Below are positions 27,845 to 35,608 of a stretch of 64,000 nt of DNA, in pieces. A program made the position numbers and the translations under genes. Below the pieces are notes generated by a model. It searched no databases and was not told the origin of the DNA. It was given only the letters and a program-made list of their open reading frames with translations. The DNA comes from DASQYE01 sp035940775 (GTDB lineage Bacteria > Acidobacteriota > Blastocatellia > Pyrinomonadales > Pyrinomonadaceae): the NCBI GenBank assembly GCA_035940775.1, contig DASZEN010000004.1, forward strand, positions 62,001-126,000, written 5' to 3'. How positions within the stretch are numbered: the stretch's first letter is position 1; every line of letters begins with the position of its first letter.

Positions 27845-28206
27845 TAATCTGCATATCCAGCGACGCAGGTTATGGGGGCTACGCATGGGAAAGACGACCT
27901 ACAAAGAGCAGACCATCGAAACCGAGACTAAGATGGCGATTGTGTTGCGACGGTTGCTCCCACCGAACGATTTTTATTCAAATAAGTCCTTTTTCTGTAT
28001 GTATTTAATTCGACCGAGCGTAAGCCCTGCGACTACAGGATTTCCATCCCGCGTCGTTCAATATGAGAGGTCGAAAAGGGGTTGTTCGCCCACAGGCGCG
28101 TATTGAATGGCTACAAAAAAAGTATTGCAATTTGAAAAAATTCTTTCAGTGAACGGCAATGCGACACAAACGCTCGCACTAATTCTGCATCTCACGTTTG
28201 ACACGG

Positions 28207-28235
28207 TTGCAGGCGATTAAAGTCATCCATATAAT
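28207..28235 (+). promoter_or_regulatory. Promoter for fmdB-VWA unit
   Basis: TTGCAG and TATAAT are spaced by 17 bases. The start would be near 28242, about 53 bases before the ATG. Confidence 0.6.
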
Positions 28236-28294
28236 CTGTTTCTGTCTAAAATAACTCGGGAAAGCGACTGAGCGCAGAAAAGAGACGAGTTCCT

Positions 28295-28633
28295 ATGCCT
28301 ATCTACGAATACGAATGCAAAAAATGCAAAGCGCATATTGAAGTCTTGCAGAAGATGACGGATAAACCGCTCGCGAAGTGCAGCAAGTGCGGCGGCCGTC
28401 TGGAAAAGCAATGGTCTGCGACCGGCTTTCAGTTTGTCGGCTCCGGCTGGTACGTGACCGATTATGCGGGGAAGAAACGGGACGCGAAGGAAGATAAAAA
28501 GAGCGCCGCGACAACAACGGAAGGCACAACGAGCGGCGATCAACCGGCGAATAAAGATGGTAAGACGACGGCCAAAGAGAGCAAGACTGCTTCACCTAAA
28601 ACCAGCTCGTCCAGCAATACGAGCGGCGATTGA
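28295..28633 (+). CDS. FmdB-type zinc-ribbon protein
   Basis: A 112-residue protein opening with MPIYEYECKKCKAHIEVLQ, the diagnostic start of the FmdB regulatory family. The second zinc knuckle is CSKCGG near residue 34, so all four Cys ligands are present. The second half is a Lys/Thr/Ser-rich disordered tail. The family is thought to act as a small regulator in formamidase/amidase operons, but is also widespread with unknown role; no amidase is adjacent. Its stop overlaps a possible TTG start of the downstream VWA gene. Confidence 0.88.
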   Translation: MPIYEYECKKCKAHIEVLQKMTDKPLAKCSKCGGRLEKQWSATGFQFVGSGWYVTDYAGKKRDAKEDKKSAATTTEGTTSGDQPANKDGKTTAKESKTASPKTSSSSNTSGD

Positions 28634-28662
28634 AAAGATTATTCTTCACTTTAATTGAACCG

Positions 28663-29565
28663 ATGCGCGCCCTACTCACGATACTGATCGCAACCTGTTT
28701 ACTGGCCGCTTCCCTCGGCAGGACGGCGGGCCAGGCCGGACGGCGTCCGAATCTGGCGGACGCGCGCGGCGTCGTGCTCAACATCATCGCCACGCGCGAG
28801 CAGAATCCGGAAGTGCCGATCACGGCCCAGGAGGTCGCCGTGTTCGAGAACGGCATCGAGCAGCCTATAAAAAACTTTTCGCCCGACCCGTCACCGGCAC
28901 GCATAGTCCTGCTCGTGGACAACTCTCTGACGTTGCGCGCCGACGTGGAAAAGCTGGAGGCAGCCGCGCGCGAGTTCGCATACGAAATCTACGAGGGAGA
29001 TCAACTGTTGATCGTCGGCTATGACGAGCAGGCCGAGATCGTCGCCGATTGGACGGACGACGCGAAGAAGGTTGAGGCTTCGCTCAAGAGTTTTCGCAAG
29101 AAGGGAGAGCCGCACCTGTTCGACGCCTTGAGGGCGGCCGCCGAACAGGGACTCGCACCTTTCGTTAATAAGACACAAAAACTCGCCATCGTCGTCATCG
29201 GCGACGGCCTTGACCGGGTCAGCAAAACAAAGTTTGAAGAGATTCTGCCCCAACTGCAAAAACAGAACATCACCGTCTATGCGTTGCAGATTCCGGACAG
29301 GACGGGAGGCGCGCTCAGGCGCGATCAGCCAAAGCCCGTGCGCGTCATCGAACAATTGGCGGAGGGCACGGGCGGGCGAGTCTTCCCGGCCAACGAGCCG
29401 AAGGAAGCCGCCAAGGCCATCTGCGACGAGCTGCGTCGGAATCGCTACATGATCTCATACGTCCCGACCGGCTTTGCCTTCGGCGAGGCGCGCCGCCTGC
29501 TCGTCGTCGCAGACTCGGGCATCAACGTGCGCTTCAAAACAGTGCAACCGCCTGTTCTACAGTGA
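28663..29565 (+). CDS. Secreted VWA-domain protein (third copy)
   Basis: A 300-residue exported protein of the acidobacterial VWFA-related type. A signal peptide (MRALLTILIATCLLAASLG) precedes a beta segment (GVVLNIIATREQNPEVPITAQ) and the VWA domain, with metal-site motif VDNSLT and second-strand VIGDGLD. The usual DxSxS is DNSLT here, a tolerated Ser-to-Thr change. The tail block NRYMISYVP resembles that of the two VWA genes at 6450-8770. The frame can start at a TTG at 28630 overlapping the fmdB stop as TTGA; the ATG at 28663 fits the signal peptide better. Confidence 0.82.
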   Translation: MRALLTILIATCLLAASLGRTAGQAGRRPNLADARGVVLNIIATREQNPEVPITAQEVAVFENGIEQPIKNFSPDPSPARIVLLVDNSLTLRADVEKLEAAAREFAYEIYEGDQLLIVGYDEQAEIVADWTDDAKKVEASLKSFRKKGEPHLFDALRAAAEQGLAPFVNKTQKLAIVVIGDGLDRVSKTKFEEILPQLQKQNITVYALQIPDRTGGALRRDQPKPVRVIEQLAEGTGGRVFPANEPKEAAKAICDELRRNRYMISYVPTGFAFGEARRLLVVADSGINVRFKTVQPPVLQ

Positions 29566-29627
29566 ACGGCGCTCCGACGCGATTCAATCATCTTTCCGCC
29601 GCCTTGCGCTCGCGCCCTCGCTCGTCC

Positions 29628-29813
29628 TCATCCCTTCTTTCGCGAGTAGACGTAGAACATCACCAGTATAATAATGACGAGCAGCAATTCCATGAAGACG
29701 AAGAGATCGCGGTCGAATCTTCTGTCGTCGTCATAAGCGGCCGAGTAGACGAAGAATGTGCCGACCGTGAGCCCGACCCCAAGCCAGATGATTTGACGCT
29801 TAGTATCCCACAC
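29628..29813 (-). CDS. Small two-helix membrane protein
   Basis: Sixty-one residues with two hydrophobic helices (about 8-25 and 37-57), separated by an acidic DDDRRFDRD loop, and a basic C-terminus. This helix-charged loop-helix layout suggests a real inner-membrane peptide. The GTG start has no strong ribosome site and the frame faces the end of the VWA gene. No family was recognised. Confidence 0.5.
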   Translation of the reverse strand: MWDTKRQIIWLGVGLTVGTFFVYSAAYDDDRRFDRDLFVFMELLLVIIILVMFYVYSRKKG

Positions 29814-30035
29814 GACGGACAGACGGCTGCTGCTGCTGCGGCGCTCCCTTCGGCCCTGTTTTCTATTACTATCGGATTATGCCACACTCCAGGCCCGAGA
29901 CGAGCGCCTTTTGCCAGCCGTCCCCCGGGCGAACTTTACGCGCGGCTCGCGCGTAAAGCCATGCGGTGCGGTAATATGTTTAGGAGCACACCGACCGGGC
30001 GAGCCATTTTCTTACCGAAGGGGAGAGACCTTCTT

Positions 30036-30599
30036 ATGTATTGTCCACAATGCGGCCAGCAACAGGTTTCCGGGGAGATGCGTTTCTGCTCGCGGTGCGG
30101 ATTTCCGCTCGGAGTCATCACGGAGGTAGTAGCCCAGGGCGGAGTGTTGGCGACGCGCGATGCCTTTGGTCAGGAAAATAAGATGAGGCCACGTCAAAAG
30201 GGAATACGTCAGGGAGCGATGCTGATGTTGAGCACGCTGCTGATTGTGCCTCTGACGGTCTTCCTGGTTCTGCTTACGGGCAACGATAAATTGATACCGC
30301 TCGTCCCCCTCACGGCTGTGGTCTGTTTCGTAGGCGGGCTATTGCGAATATTCTACGCGCTTCTTTTTGAGGATGAGGGGCCGCACGCCATACGGGGCGG
30401 GAGCGCCGCACCTGCCGCGCCTTTTGTGCCCGCGCAGCTCAATGCGCCCGTGCGCGGGACGGCGCTCCCACCCGCGCCCGGAATGCCCGTTACCGATTGG
30501 CGTCGGCGTCCCGAGACGGCCGAGATCGTGCAACCCCCCAGCGTCACGGAAAACACCACGAAACTCCTCGATACAGAGCAGGGAGGAACGAAGGGATGA
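30036..30599 (+). CDS. Zinc-ribbon membrane protein
   Basis: A 187-residue protein. Residues 1-26 form a zinc ribbon, MYCPQCGQQQ followed by RFCSRCGFPLG, the layout common in YhfC/zinc-ribbon membrane proteins. Two hydrophobic helices (about 63-82 and 88-108) and a Pro/Ala-rich cytoplasmic tail follow. The ATG has GGGGAGAG eight bases upstream; the longer upstream frame (to 29562) has no such site and shadow-like composition. Proteins of this type are common in Acidobacteriota, with unknown function. Confidence 0.8.
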   Translation: MYCPQCGQQQVSGEMRFCSRCGFPLGVITEVVAQGGVLATRDAFGQENKMRPRQKGIRQGAMLMLSTLLIVPLTVFLVLLTGNDKLIPLVPLTAVVCFVGGLLRIFYALLFEDEGPHAIRGGSAAPAAPFVPAQLNAPVRGTALPPAPGMPVTDWRRRPETAEIVQPPSVTENTTKLLDTEQGGTKG

Positions 30600-30648
30600 G
30601 GGCGGCAGTCAAAGACAAGAGCTTTTAGTTCAGCCATTCGTTATTTAT

Positions 30649-30704
30649 CATTTCGCGCTCATCGTTCCGCGTTCATCGTTCATGGCTCATCGTTTTCCGC
30701 GTTC
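30649..30704. repeat. Heptamer-phased intergenic repeat
   Basis: Units CATTTCG, CGCTCAT, CGTTCCG, CGTTCAT (twice), GGCTCAT, CGTTTTC and CGCGTTC follow one another with a strict 7-base period, between the zinc-ribbon gene and the aminotransferase stop. Confidence 0.6.
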
Positions 30705-30716
30705 GTCCTTGATTTT

Positions 30717-31910
30717 CTACCGCAGTTTTGAGAGGCGTTCGGCCGCTTCGAGCAGGGTCGAATCCTTCTTGCAGAAACAGAATCGCACCTGTTGAGCGCC
30801 GCGCTCCGGCTTGCTGTAGAAGCTTGAGCCGGGAACGCAGGCGACGCCTATCTCGCGTATCAGGTGGCGCGTGAAATCAACGTCGGAAGCAAATCCGAAC
30901 GCGCTGATGTCGGTCATGATGTAGTAAGCGCCTTCGGGTCGAAAGGTGCGAAAGCCTGCGGTTTCGAGCGCGGGCAGGAGCAGGTCGCGCCGCGCCCTGT
31001 ACTCGGACTGAAGCTTCGAGTAATAGTCGGCGGGCAGAGAGAGCGCATAAGCGCCCGCCGCCTGGAGCGGAGCGGCCGCGCCGACGGTCAGAAAATCGTG
31101 AACCTTGCGAATCGCATTCGTGATACGGGGCGGCGCGATGCAATAGCCGACGCGCCAGCCCGTCACCGAATAGGTCTTGGACATCGAGTTGACGACCACC
31201 GTCCTTTCGCGCATCCCTTCAAGCTGGGCCATAGAGATGTGCTCTAACGGCGCGCCCTCTTGCGCCGGGTAGAGGATGTGCTCGTAGATTTCATCCGTGA
31301 AGCAGAGCGCATCGAACTCGCGGCAGAGCCCGGCTATAAACTCCATCTCGTCGCGCGTGAAGACCTTTCCGGTCGGGTTGTTCGGATTGCAGAGGATGAT
31401 CGCCTTGGTCTTTTCATTGAAGGCGGCGCGCAACTCTTCGCGGTCAAAGCTCCAATCCGGGCCGCGCAGGGGAACGTAGCGCGGCCGCGCATCCGACAGG
31501 ATCGCGTCCGGCGCGTAGTTCTCATAGTACGGCTCGAAGAGAATCACCTCTTCGCCCGGATCGACGGTCGCCATCATGGCCGCGATCATGCCCTCGGTCG
31601 AGCCGCACGTGACCGTTATCTCCGTCTCCGGGTCAACCTCAAGGCCCAGATACCACGCGGTCTTGCGCGCGATGGCCTGGCGGAAATCGCGCGCCCCCCA
31701 GGTGATCGCGTACTGATTTATGTCGTCGGCGATTGCTTGCATGGCGACGCGCTTGATGTCATCCGGCGCGGCGAAATCCGGGAAGCCCTGCGACAGGTTG
31801 ACGGCCCCGTGCTTGAGGGCTTCGCGCGTCATCTCGCGAATCACAGACTCTGTGAAAAGGCTCGCTTTGTGCGAGACGTAATTGGAAGACCGCTCGGCGG
31901 GTGATGTCAT
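30717..31910 (-). CDS. Class I/II PLP-dependent aminotransferase
   Basis: A 397-residue enzyme of the kynurenine-aminotransferase/methionine-aminotransferase-like fold. The PLP Lys lies in VVNSMSKTYSVTGWRVGY, the phosphate contacts include LCNPNNPTG, and the Asp that binds the pyridine N is in LCFTDEIYEH. The N-terminus (VNLSQGFPDFAAPDD) and C-terminal RFCFCK match YbdL-type enzymes, which use glutamine or methionine as amino donors. Substrate specificity cannot be read from sequence. It is transcribed away from the SGNH cassette. Confidence 0.92.
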   Translation of the reverse strand: MTSPAERSSNYVSHKASLFTESVIREMTREALKHGAVNLSQGFPDFAAPDDIKRVAMQAIADDINQYAITWGARDFRQAIARKTAWYLGLEVDPETEITVTCGSTEGMIAAMMATVDPGEEVILFEPYYENYAPDAILSDARPRYVPLRGPDWSFDREELRAAFNEKTKAIILCNPNNPTGKVFTRDEMEFIAGLCREFDALCFTDEIYEHILYPAQEGAPLEHISMAQLEGMRERTVVVNSMSKTYSVTGWRVGYCIAPPRITNAIRKVHDFLTVGAAAPLQAAGAYALSLPADYYSKLQSEYRARRDLLLPALETAGFRTFRPEGAYYIMTDISAFGFASDVDFTRHLIREIGVACVPGSSFYSKPERGAQQVRFCFCKKDSTLLEAAERLSKLR

Positions 31911-32215
31911 AGGCTTCTCGGGCTCTCAGGAAATTCGGGGTGCGGCGATACACTGGAACGCCGCCCTTACAATAGCCCCGATGCTCTCACAGAGTCGCCG
32001 AGCATGGCAACCGCCCTCGCCCGCGCCGCATCTCTCTCGGCGGGCGCGCCGTTTTCACCAGGCCGCCGACGCTCGCGCGCATTAACAGGGCTTGATTGCC
32101 GCCGCGTTGGAGTATAATGTGGGCGGCCGCTGCGTCCTTCGGCCGCGCGGGACGCGCCGGTTCATACGAAGGGACTCTACTGACGGTAAGGTGGTCTCAA
32201 CCGTTAGAGGCGGGA
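31911..32215. other. Divergent intergenic region with SGNH promoter
   Basis: About 305 bases. TTGATT at 32092-32097 and TATAAT at 32113-32118 form a plus-strand promoter candidate with a short 15-base spacer. No coding frame is supported upstream of the chosen SGNH start. Confidence 0.45.
32092..32118 (+). promoter_or_regulatory. Promoter candidate for the first SGNH gene
   Basis: TATAAT is a perfect -10 and TTGATT a fair -35, but the spacer is 15 bases, shorter than usual. Confidence 0.4.
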
Positions 32216-33460
32216 ATGATCGACGGACTTCTCAGAAAGGTAAAGGCTCTCGCGCTCGCCCTGATTTTCATGGCGAGCACTTTCGTGTTCCCGGCCGCTA
32301 CGGAGGCGCAAGCGGTCGCGCCCCAGAAAGTCCGTGGCATAGAGAACGCTACGGCGCTCGATCCGTTCTTTCGTGCGCTCGCGTTGACGAAGTCGCGCCA
32401 CCGCATAGAGCCCGTGCGGATTATGCATTATGGCGATTCGCACACCGCCGCCGATATTCTGACCGCCGAGATACGAAAAAGCTTTCAGCGCGACTACGGC
32501 GACGGCGGGGCCGGTTACATGTCGGCGCGCAATCCCTTCAGCACTCCGCGCCGGGGCGTGCAGTCGGGCGCGACCAGCGGCTGGTGGATAGACGGCGTCG
32601 GAAAGGGCGGCGCGACCGACGGCATCTACGGCTTGGCCGGTTTCAGCCTCAGCACAGACCGGGCGGAAGAGCGCGCCTGGGTCGAGACGGCCTGCAATCA
32701 CTTTGAAATCTACTACCTCAAACAGCCCGGCGGAGGCCGCATTGATATTTCCGTCAACGGCACGAGCGTTTTGGAGCAGCCTCTCTCTTTGCAGTCCGAT
32801 ACGCCAGCGCCCGACTACTACACCTTCGATTCCCCCGCCGACCGCGTCCAGCGCATAGAGGTACGCACGCTTGGCCCAGGCAAGGTGCGCCTGCTGGGGA
32901 TCGTCACAGAGCATATCGCGCCGGGCGTGACCTACGATGTGCTCGGCATCAACGGTGCGCGCGCCGTCCGTATGCTCAGTTGGAACGATCCGGCGTTTGT
33001 CGATAACATCGTCCAGCGTAAGCCCGACCTTATCATCGTCGCTTACGGGACGAACGAAGTGACCGACAGCGATTGGAGCATAGAATCCTACCAGCGTATG
33101 TTCGCTAATATCCTGCGCCGCTTTCGCCGCGCCGCGCCGCAGGCTTCGATACTGGTCTACGGGCCGCCGGATCGCGCCGACAATCAGTTGGCCGTCAGCA
33201 AGATGCCCGCGATGATCGAAGCGCAGCGGCGCGCGGCCATCGAGACGGGCGCGGCCTTCTGGAACTCTTACGCGGCGATGGGCGGCGCGGGCTCTATGAA
33301 CAGTTGGGCCGAACAGGGGTTGGGCCAGGGAGATCGCGTGCATCTGACGAAAGAGGGTTACATCAGGATGGGCAGCATGTTTTACAGCGACCTGATGGCG
33401 GCCTACAAAGAGTCGCTCACGCGCCCGCGCCGCAATAGCATGCAGAGACGCGGGAATTAA
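32216..33460 (+). CDS. Secreted SGNH/GDSL hydrolase or O-acetyltransferase
   Basis: A 414-residue exported SGNH-fold enzyme. A signal peptide ends near residue 31 (TEAQA). Block I is IMHYGDSHTAAD (Ser75), block III AYGTNEVTD, and block V DRVHLT with the catalytic His. It has the same order of blocks as the 35609 gene, including a beta insertion ending PGVTYDVLGINGAR, so the two are paralogues. In glycan O-acylation systems such SGNH proteins take acyl groups from an MBOAT partner; an MBOAT gene lies 700 bases downstream. The ATG at 32216 follows a TTAGAGG ribosome site; the longer frame adds a non-secretory leader and is rejected. Confidence 0.85.
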   Translation: MIDGLLRKVKALALALIFMASTFVFPAATEAQAVAPQKVRGIENATALDPFFRALALTKSRHRIEPVRIMHYGDSHTAADILTAEIRKSFQRDYGDGGAGYMSARNPFSTPRRGVQSGATSGWWIDGVGKGGATDGIYGLAGFSLSTDRAEERAWVETACNHFEIYYLKQPGGGRIDISVNGTSVLEQPLSLQSDTPAPDYYTFDSPADRVQRIEVRTLGPGKVRLLGIVTEHIAPGVTYDVLGINGARAVRMLSWNDPAFVDNIVQRKPDLIIVAYGTNEVTDSDWSIESYQRMFANILRRFRRAAPQASILVYGPPDRADNQLAVSKMPAMIEAQRRAAIETGAAFWNSYAAMGGAGSMNSWAEQGLGQGDRVHLTKEGYIRMGSMFYSDLMAAYKESLTRPRRNSMQRRGN

Positions 33461-33550
33461 TCCTCATCAGCCGCCGCTCACGCCCGGGCCACCCCGAGCG
33501 CCGTCGCGGCCCCCTCCGTGAAAGAGTTTAACTCTTCTATGCTTAAGGAG

Positions 33551-33580
33551 TTGACGCCGGACGAGCGCCTTTTGTATAGT
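33551..33580 (+). promoter_or_regulatory. Promoter upstream of MBOAT or a small RNA
   Basis: TTGACG and TATAGT with an 18-base spacer. Transcription would begin near 33587, about 570 bases before the MBOAT start. Confidence 0.5.
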
Positions 33581-33586
33581 CCCGCT

Positions 33587-33708
33587 TGACGGTCGAACCA
33601 AGGGAAAGCGCGCGGAGTCGTCCAAAGTCTGCTTTGGACGCAAACGCGCCGGTGGGTCTCCTCTGATAAGGTTTCGGCGTTACCAAGTTCAAAACGATTT
33701 TTGTTTTT
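33587..33708 (+). ncRNA. Candidate small RNA or long leader
   Basis: Begins at the inferred start of the 33551 promoter and ends in a T-rich tract (33699-33708). It contains a stem of CGTCCAAAG with its complement around TCTG (33619-33640), enclosed by GCGCG and CGCGC. It lacks a strong hairpin right before the T-tract, so termination there is doubtful. No known RNA family was recognised. Confidence 0.3.
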
Positions 33709-34158
33709 CCCGCGAATCCCGGGCGGCGGCTGAAGTTGACGCCCCGCCGGATTCGCGCCCCGTGCTCAAGGTGCGCCTTTGCGTCCACCTTCGAGCGCGT
33801 CAAACTTTAACACTTGCGCGTCACTCTCTAAGCCCTGGCGAGCGACACGCTTCTTCAGGCGGCCTCGAAAGCAGGGAAGTGTTGACCAGAGCAATTCTGC
33901 GGTTTCACTTCCAGGCAACCAATCCTAGCTCGGAATGCGCCGCCCTCGTCACCGTACAACTGCGTAGTGCTCGGACGGGCACGGATAGTTAAGCGCCGCC
34001 GGAAATTTGTGAGAGAGAGGCGAGGATTCCGGTCTGTGTGTGGATAGCCACAGCGAGAGGGGCGTAATTGGCCCATGTGGGTTGTGTCGCGTTCCGCCTG
34101 TAAGCTTTACGGGGCCGTCGAGGATAATCGGCTGTTGTCATCAGGGAGTTGACCGAGG

Positions 34159-35583
34159 ATGTTTTTTACAAGCGGCAAGTACATGATCTTTCTGGCGATC
34201 GTCTTCTTCGCCTACTGGCTGTTGGCGACGCCCAGACGACGCGTGCCTGTGCTTTTCCTGCTCGCGGCGAGCTACTATTTCTACGCGCTCTGGAACCCGA
34301 AGTTCCTCGCGCTCGTCTTCCTGATCTCGACGGTTGATTTTCTGGCGGCGCGTTTCATAGGCGCCAGTGAGAGCATGCGTCGGCGGCGCATTTTCCTCGC
34401 CGGAAGCATCCTCGTGGACATCGGCGCGCTCTTTGTCTTTAAATATTTCAACTTCTTCTCCGCCTCTCTGGCAGAGCTTTTGAACAGGTTCGGCTGGCAG
34501 GCTTCGCCCCTTCTGCTTCAAGTCATCTGGCCGCTCGGTCTCTCGTTCTTCACCTTCCGCTCTTTGAGCTACGTGATAGACGTGTATCGCAAGACGATGA
34601 AGCCGACCGAGAGCTATATAGACTATCTGGCCTTTGTCTCGTTCTTTCCGACGATTGTGGCCGGGCCGGTCGTGCGCGCCAAAGAATTGCTGCCGCAGTT
34701 TCGCGAGCGCCCGCAGTTGACGAGCGACGAAGCCGGACATGCGATCTTTTTAATCATGCTCGGGCTCGTCAAGAAGATAGCGATTGCCAACTACCTGGAC
34801 GCCAATCTGGTGGGCCGGGTCTTCGACCAGCCGCAGCTTTACTCTTCGGTCGAGACGCTCTTCGGAATCTACGGCTACGCGCTGCAAATCTACTGCGACT
34901 TTTCGGGCTACAGTGACATCGCCATCGGCTCGGCGCTTCTGCTGGGTTTTCGGCTTCCCTTAAACTTCAATTCGCCCTACCGCGCGCAGAACCTGCCTGA
35001 CTTCTGGAAGCGCTGGCACATCACGCTCTCTACCTGGCTGACGGATTACGTCTACTTCTCCATCGGCGGCCTTCGCAAGCGCCCCTTCAATCTCTATCGG
35101 AACGTCGTGCTGACGATGCTCATAGGCGGGCTGTGGCACGGCGCGGCGTGGACGTTTGTGTTGTGGGGCGGGATGCACGGCCTCGGGCTCGCGGTCAATC
35201 GGTGGTGGGAGAACCGGCGTCGGGCGCAGAAGCGAAGGCCGCGCCAGGAGTGGTGGATCAAGGCCGTCTGCGTCCTCGCCACGTTCCACTTCATATGTCT
35301 CGCCTGGGTCTTCTTCCGCGCGGCGAGCTTGCAGCAAGCCTGGGAGGTGCTCTCTCGTCTCGGCGCTTTAAAGTTCGAGACGGCAAACCTCGCGTGGCCC
35401 GTCGTCGCCGTGCTCGCGCTCGGCTACCTGTCGCACTGGTTCCCAAAGGATGCGCTCGACAGGGTTCGCACAGGCTTCATGTGGCTGCCCGCGCCCGTCC
35501 AGGCCGCTTTGATCCTGACGGTCGGCTTCGGCCTCTATTACCTGTCGAGCGTCGAAGTGCAATTCATCTACGGTAATTTTTAG
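34159..35583 (+). CDS. MBOAT-family O-acyltransferase (AlgI-like)
   Basis: A 474-residue multi-pass membrane enzyme that moves acyl groups, usually acetyl, across the inner membrane onto exported polymers. The predicted catalytic His327 lies in GGLWHGAAWTFVLWGGMHG, and the upstream conserved helix set includes QIYCDFSGYSDIAIGSALLLGF and FWKRWHITLSTWLTDYVYF. About ten to twelve hydrophobic segments cover the length. It is flanked by two SGNH proteins, the usual partners in alginate (AlgI/J/X) and peptidoglycan (PatA/B) acetylation, so a similar cassette is likely; the glycan is not known. Spacing to the next gene is 25 bases. Confidence 0.93.
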   Translation: MFFTSGKYMIFLAIVFFAYWLLATPRRRVPVLFLLAASYYFYALWNPKFLALVFLISTVDFLAARFIGASESMRRRRIFLAGSILVDIGALFVFKYFNFFSASLAELLNRFGWQASPLLLQVIWPLGLSFFTFRSLSYVIDVYRKTMKPTESYIDYLAFVSFFPTIVAGPVVRAKELLPQFRERPQLTSDEAGHAIFLIMLGLVKKIAIANYLDANLVGRVFDQPQLYSSVETLFGIYGYALQIYCDFSGYSDIAIGSALLLGFRLPLNFNSPYRAQNLPDFWKRWHITLSTWLTDYVYFSIGGLRKRPFNLYRNVVLTMLIGGLWHGAAWTFVLWGGMHGLGLAVNRWWENRRRAQKRRPRQEWWIKAVCVLATFHFICLAWVFFRAASLQQAWEVLSRLGALKFETANLAWPVVAVLALGYLSHWFPKDALDRVRTGFMWLPAPVQAALILTVGFGLYYLSSVEVQFIYGNF

Positions 35584-35608
35584 AAGAAAGAGAAAGCCTC
35601 GTAATCTC

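Larger units (their letters stand above)
27802..28294. other. AT-rich divergent intergenic region
   Basis: About 490 bases between the transglycosylase and fmdB. It carries the leader hairpin at 27822-27844, a promoter for fmdB, and an AT-rich centre. Frames of up to 96 codons lack ribosome sites and credible composition. Confidence 0.45.
33461..34158. other. Long intergenic region with promoter and structured leader
   Basis: Nearly 700 bases between the first SGNH gene and the MBOAT gene. It holds a strong promoter (33551-33580), a bipartite hairpin (33608-33649) and a T-rich run at 33699-33708. No coding frame has a ribosome site or real-gene composition. Confidence 0.5.

Noticed and set aside
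27816..28106. 96-codon plus frame in the divergent region
   Set aside because: No ribosome site, mixed composition and no recognisable motif.
33543..33803. 86-codon minus frame
   Set aside because: Crosses the promoter and hairpin region and lacks a start signal.
33461..34158. Possible GEMM or ydaO riboswitch before MBOAT
   Set aside because: The conserved core nucleotides of both classes are not present by eye.
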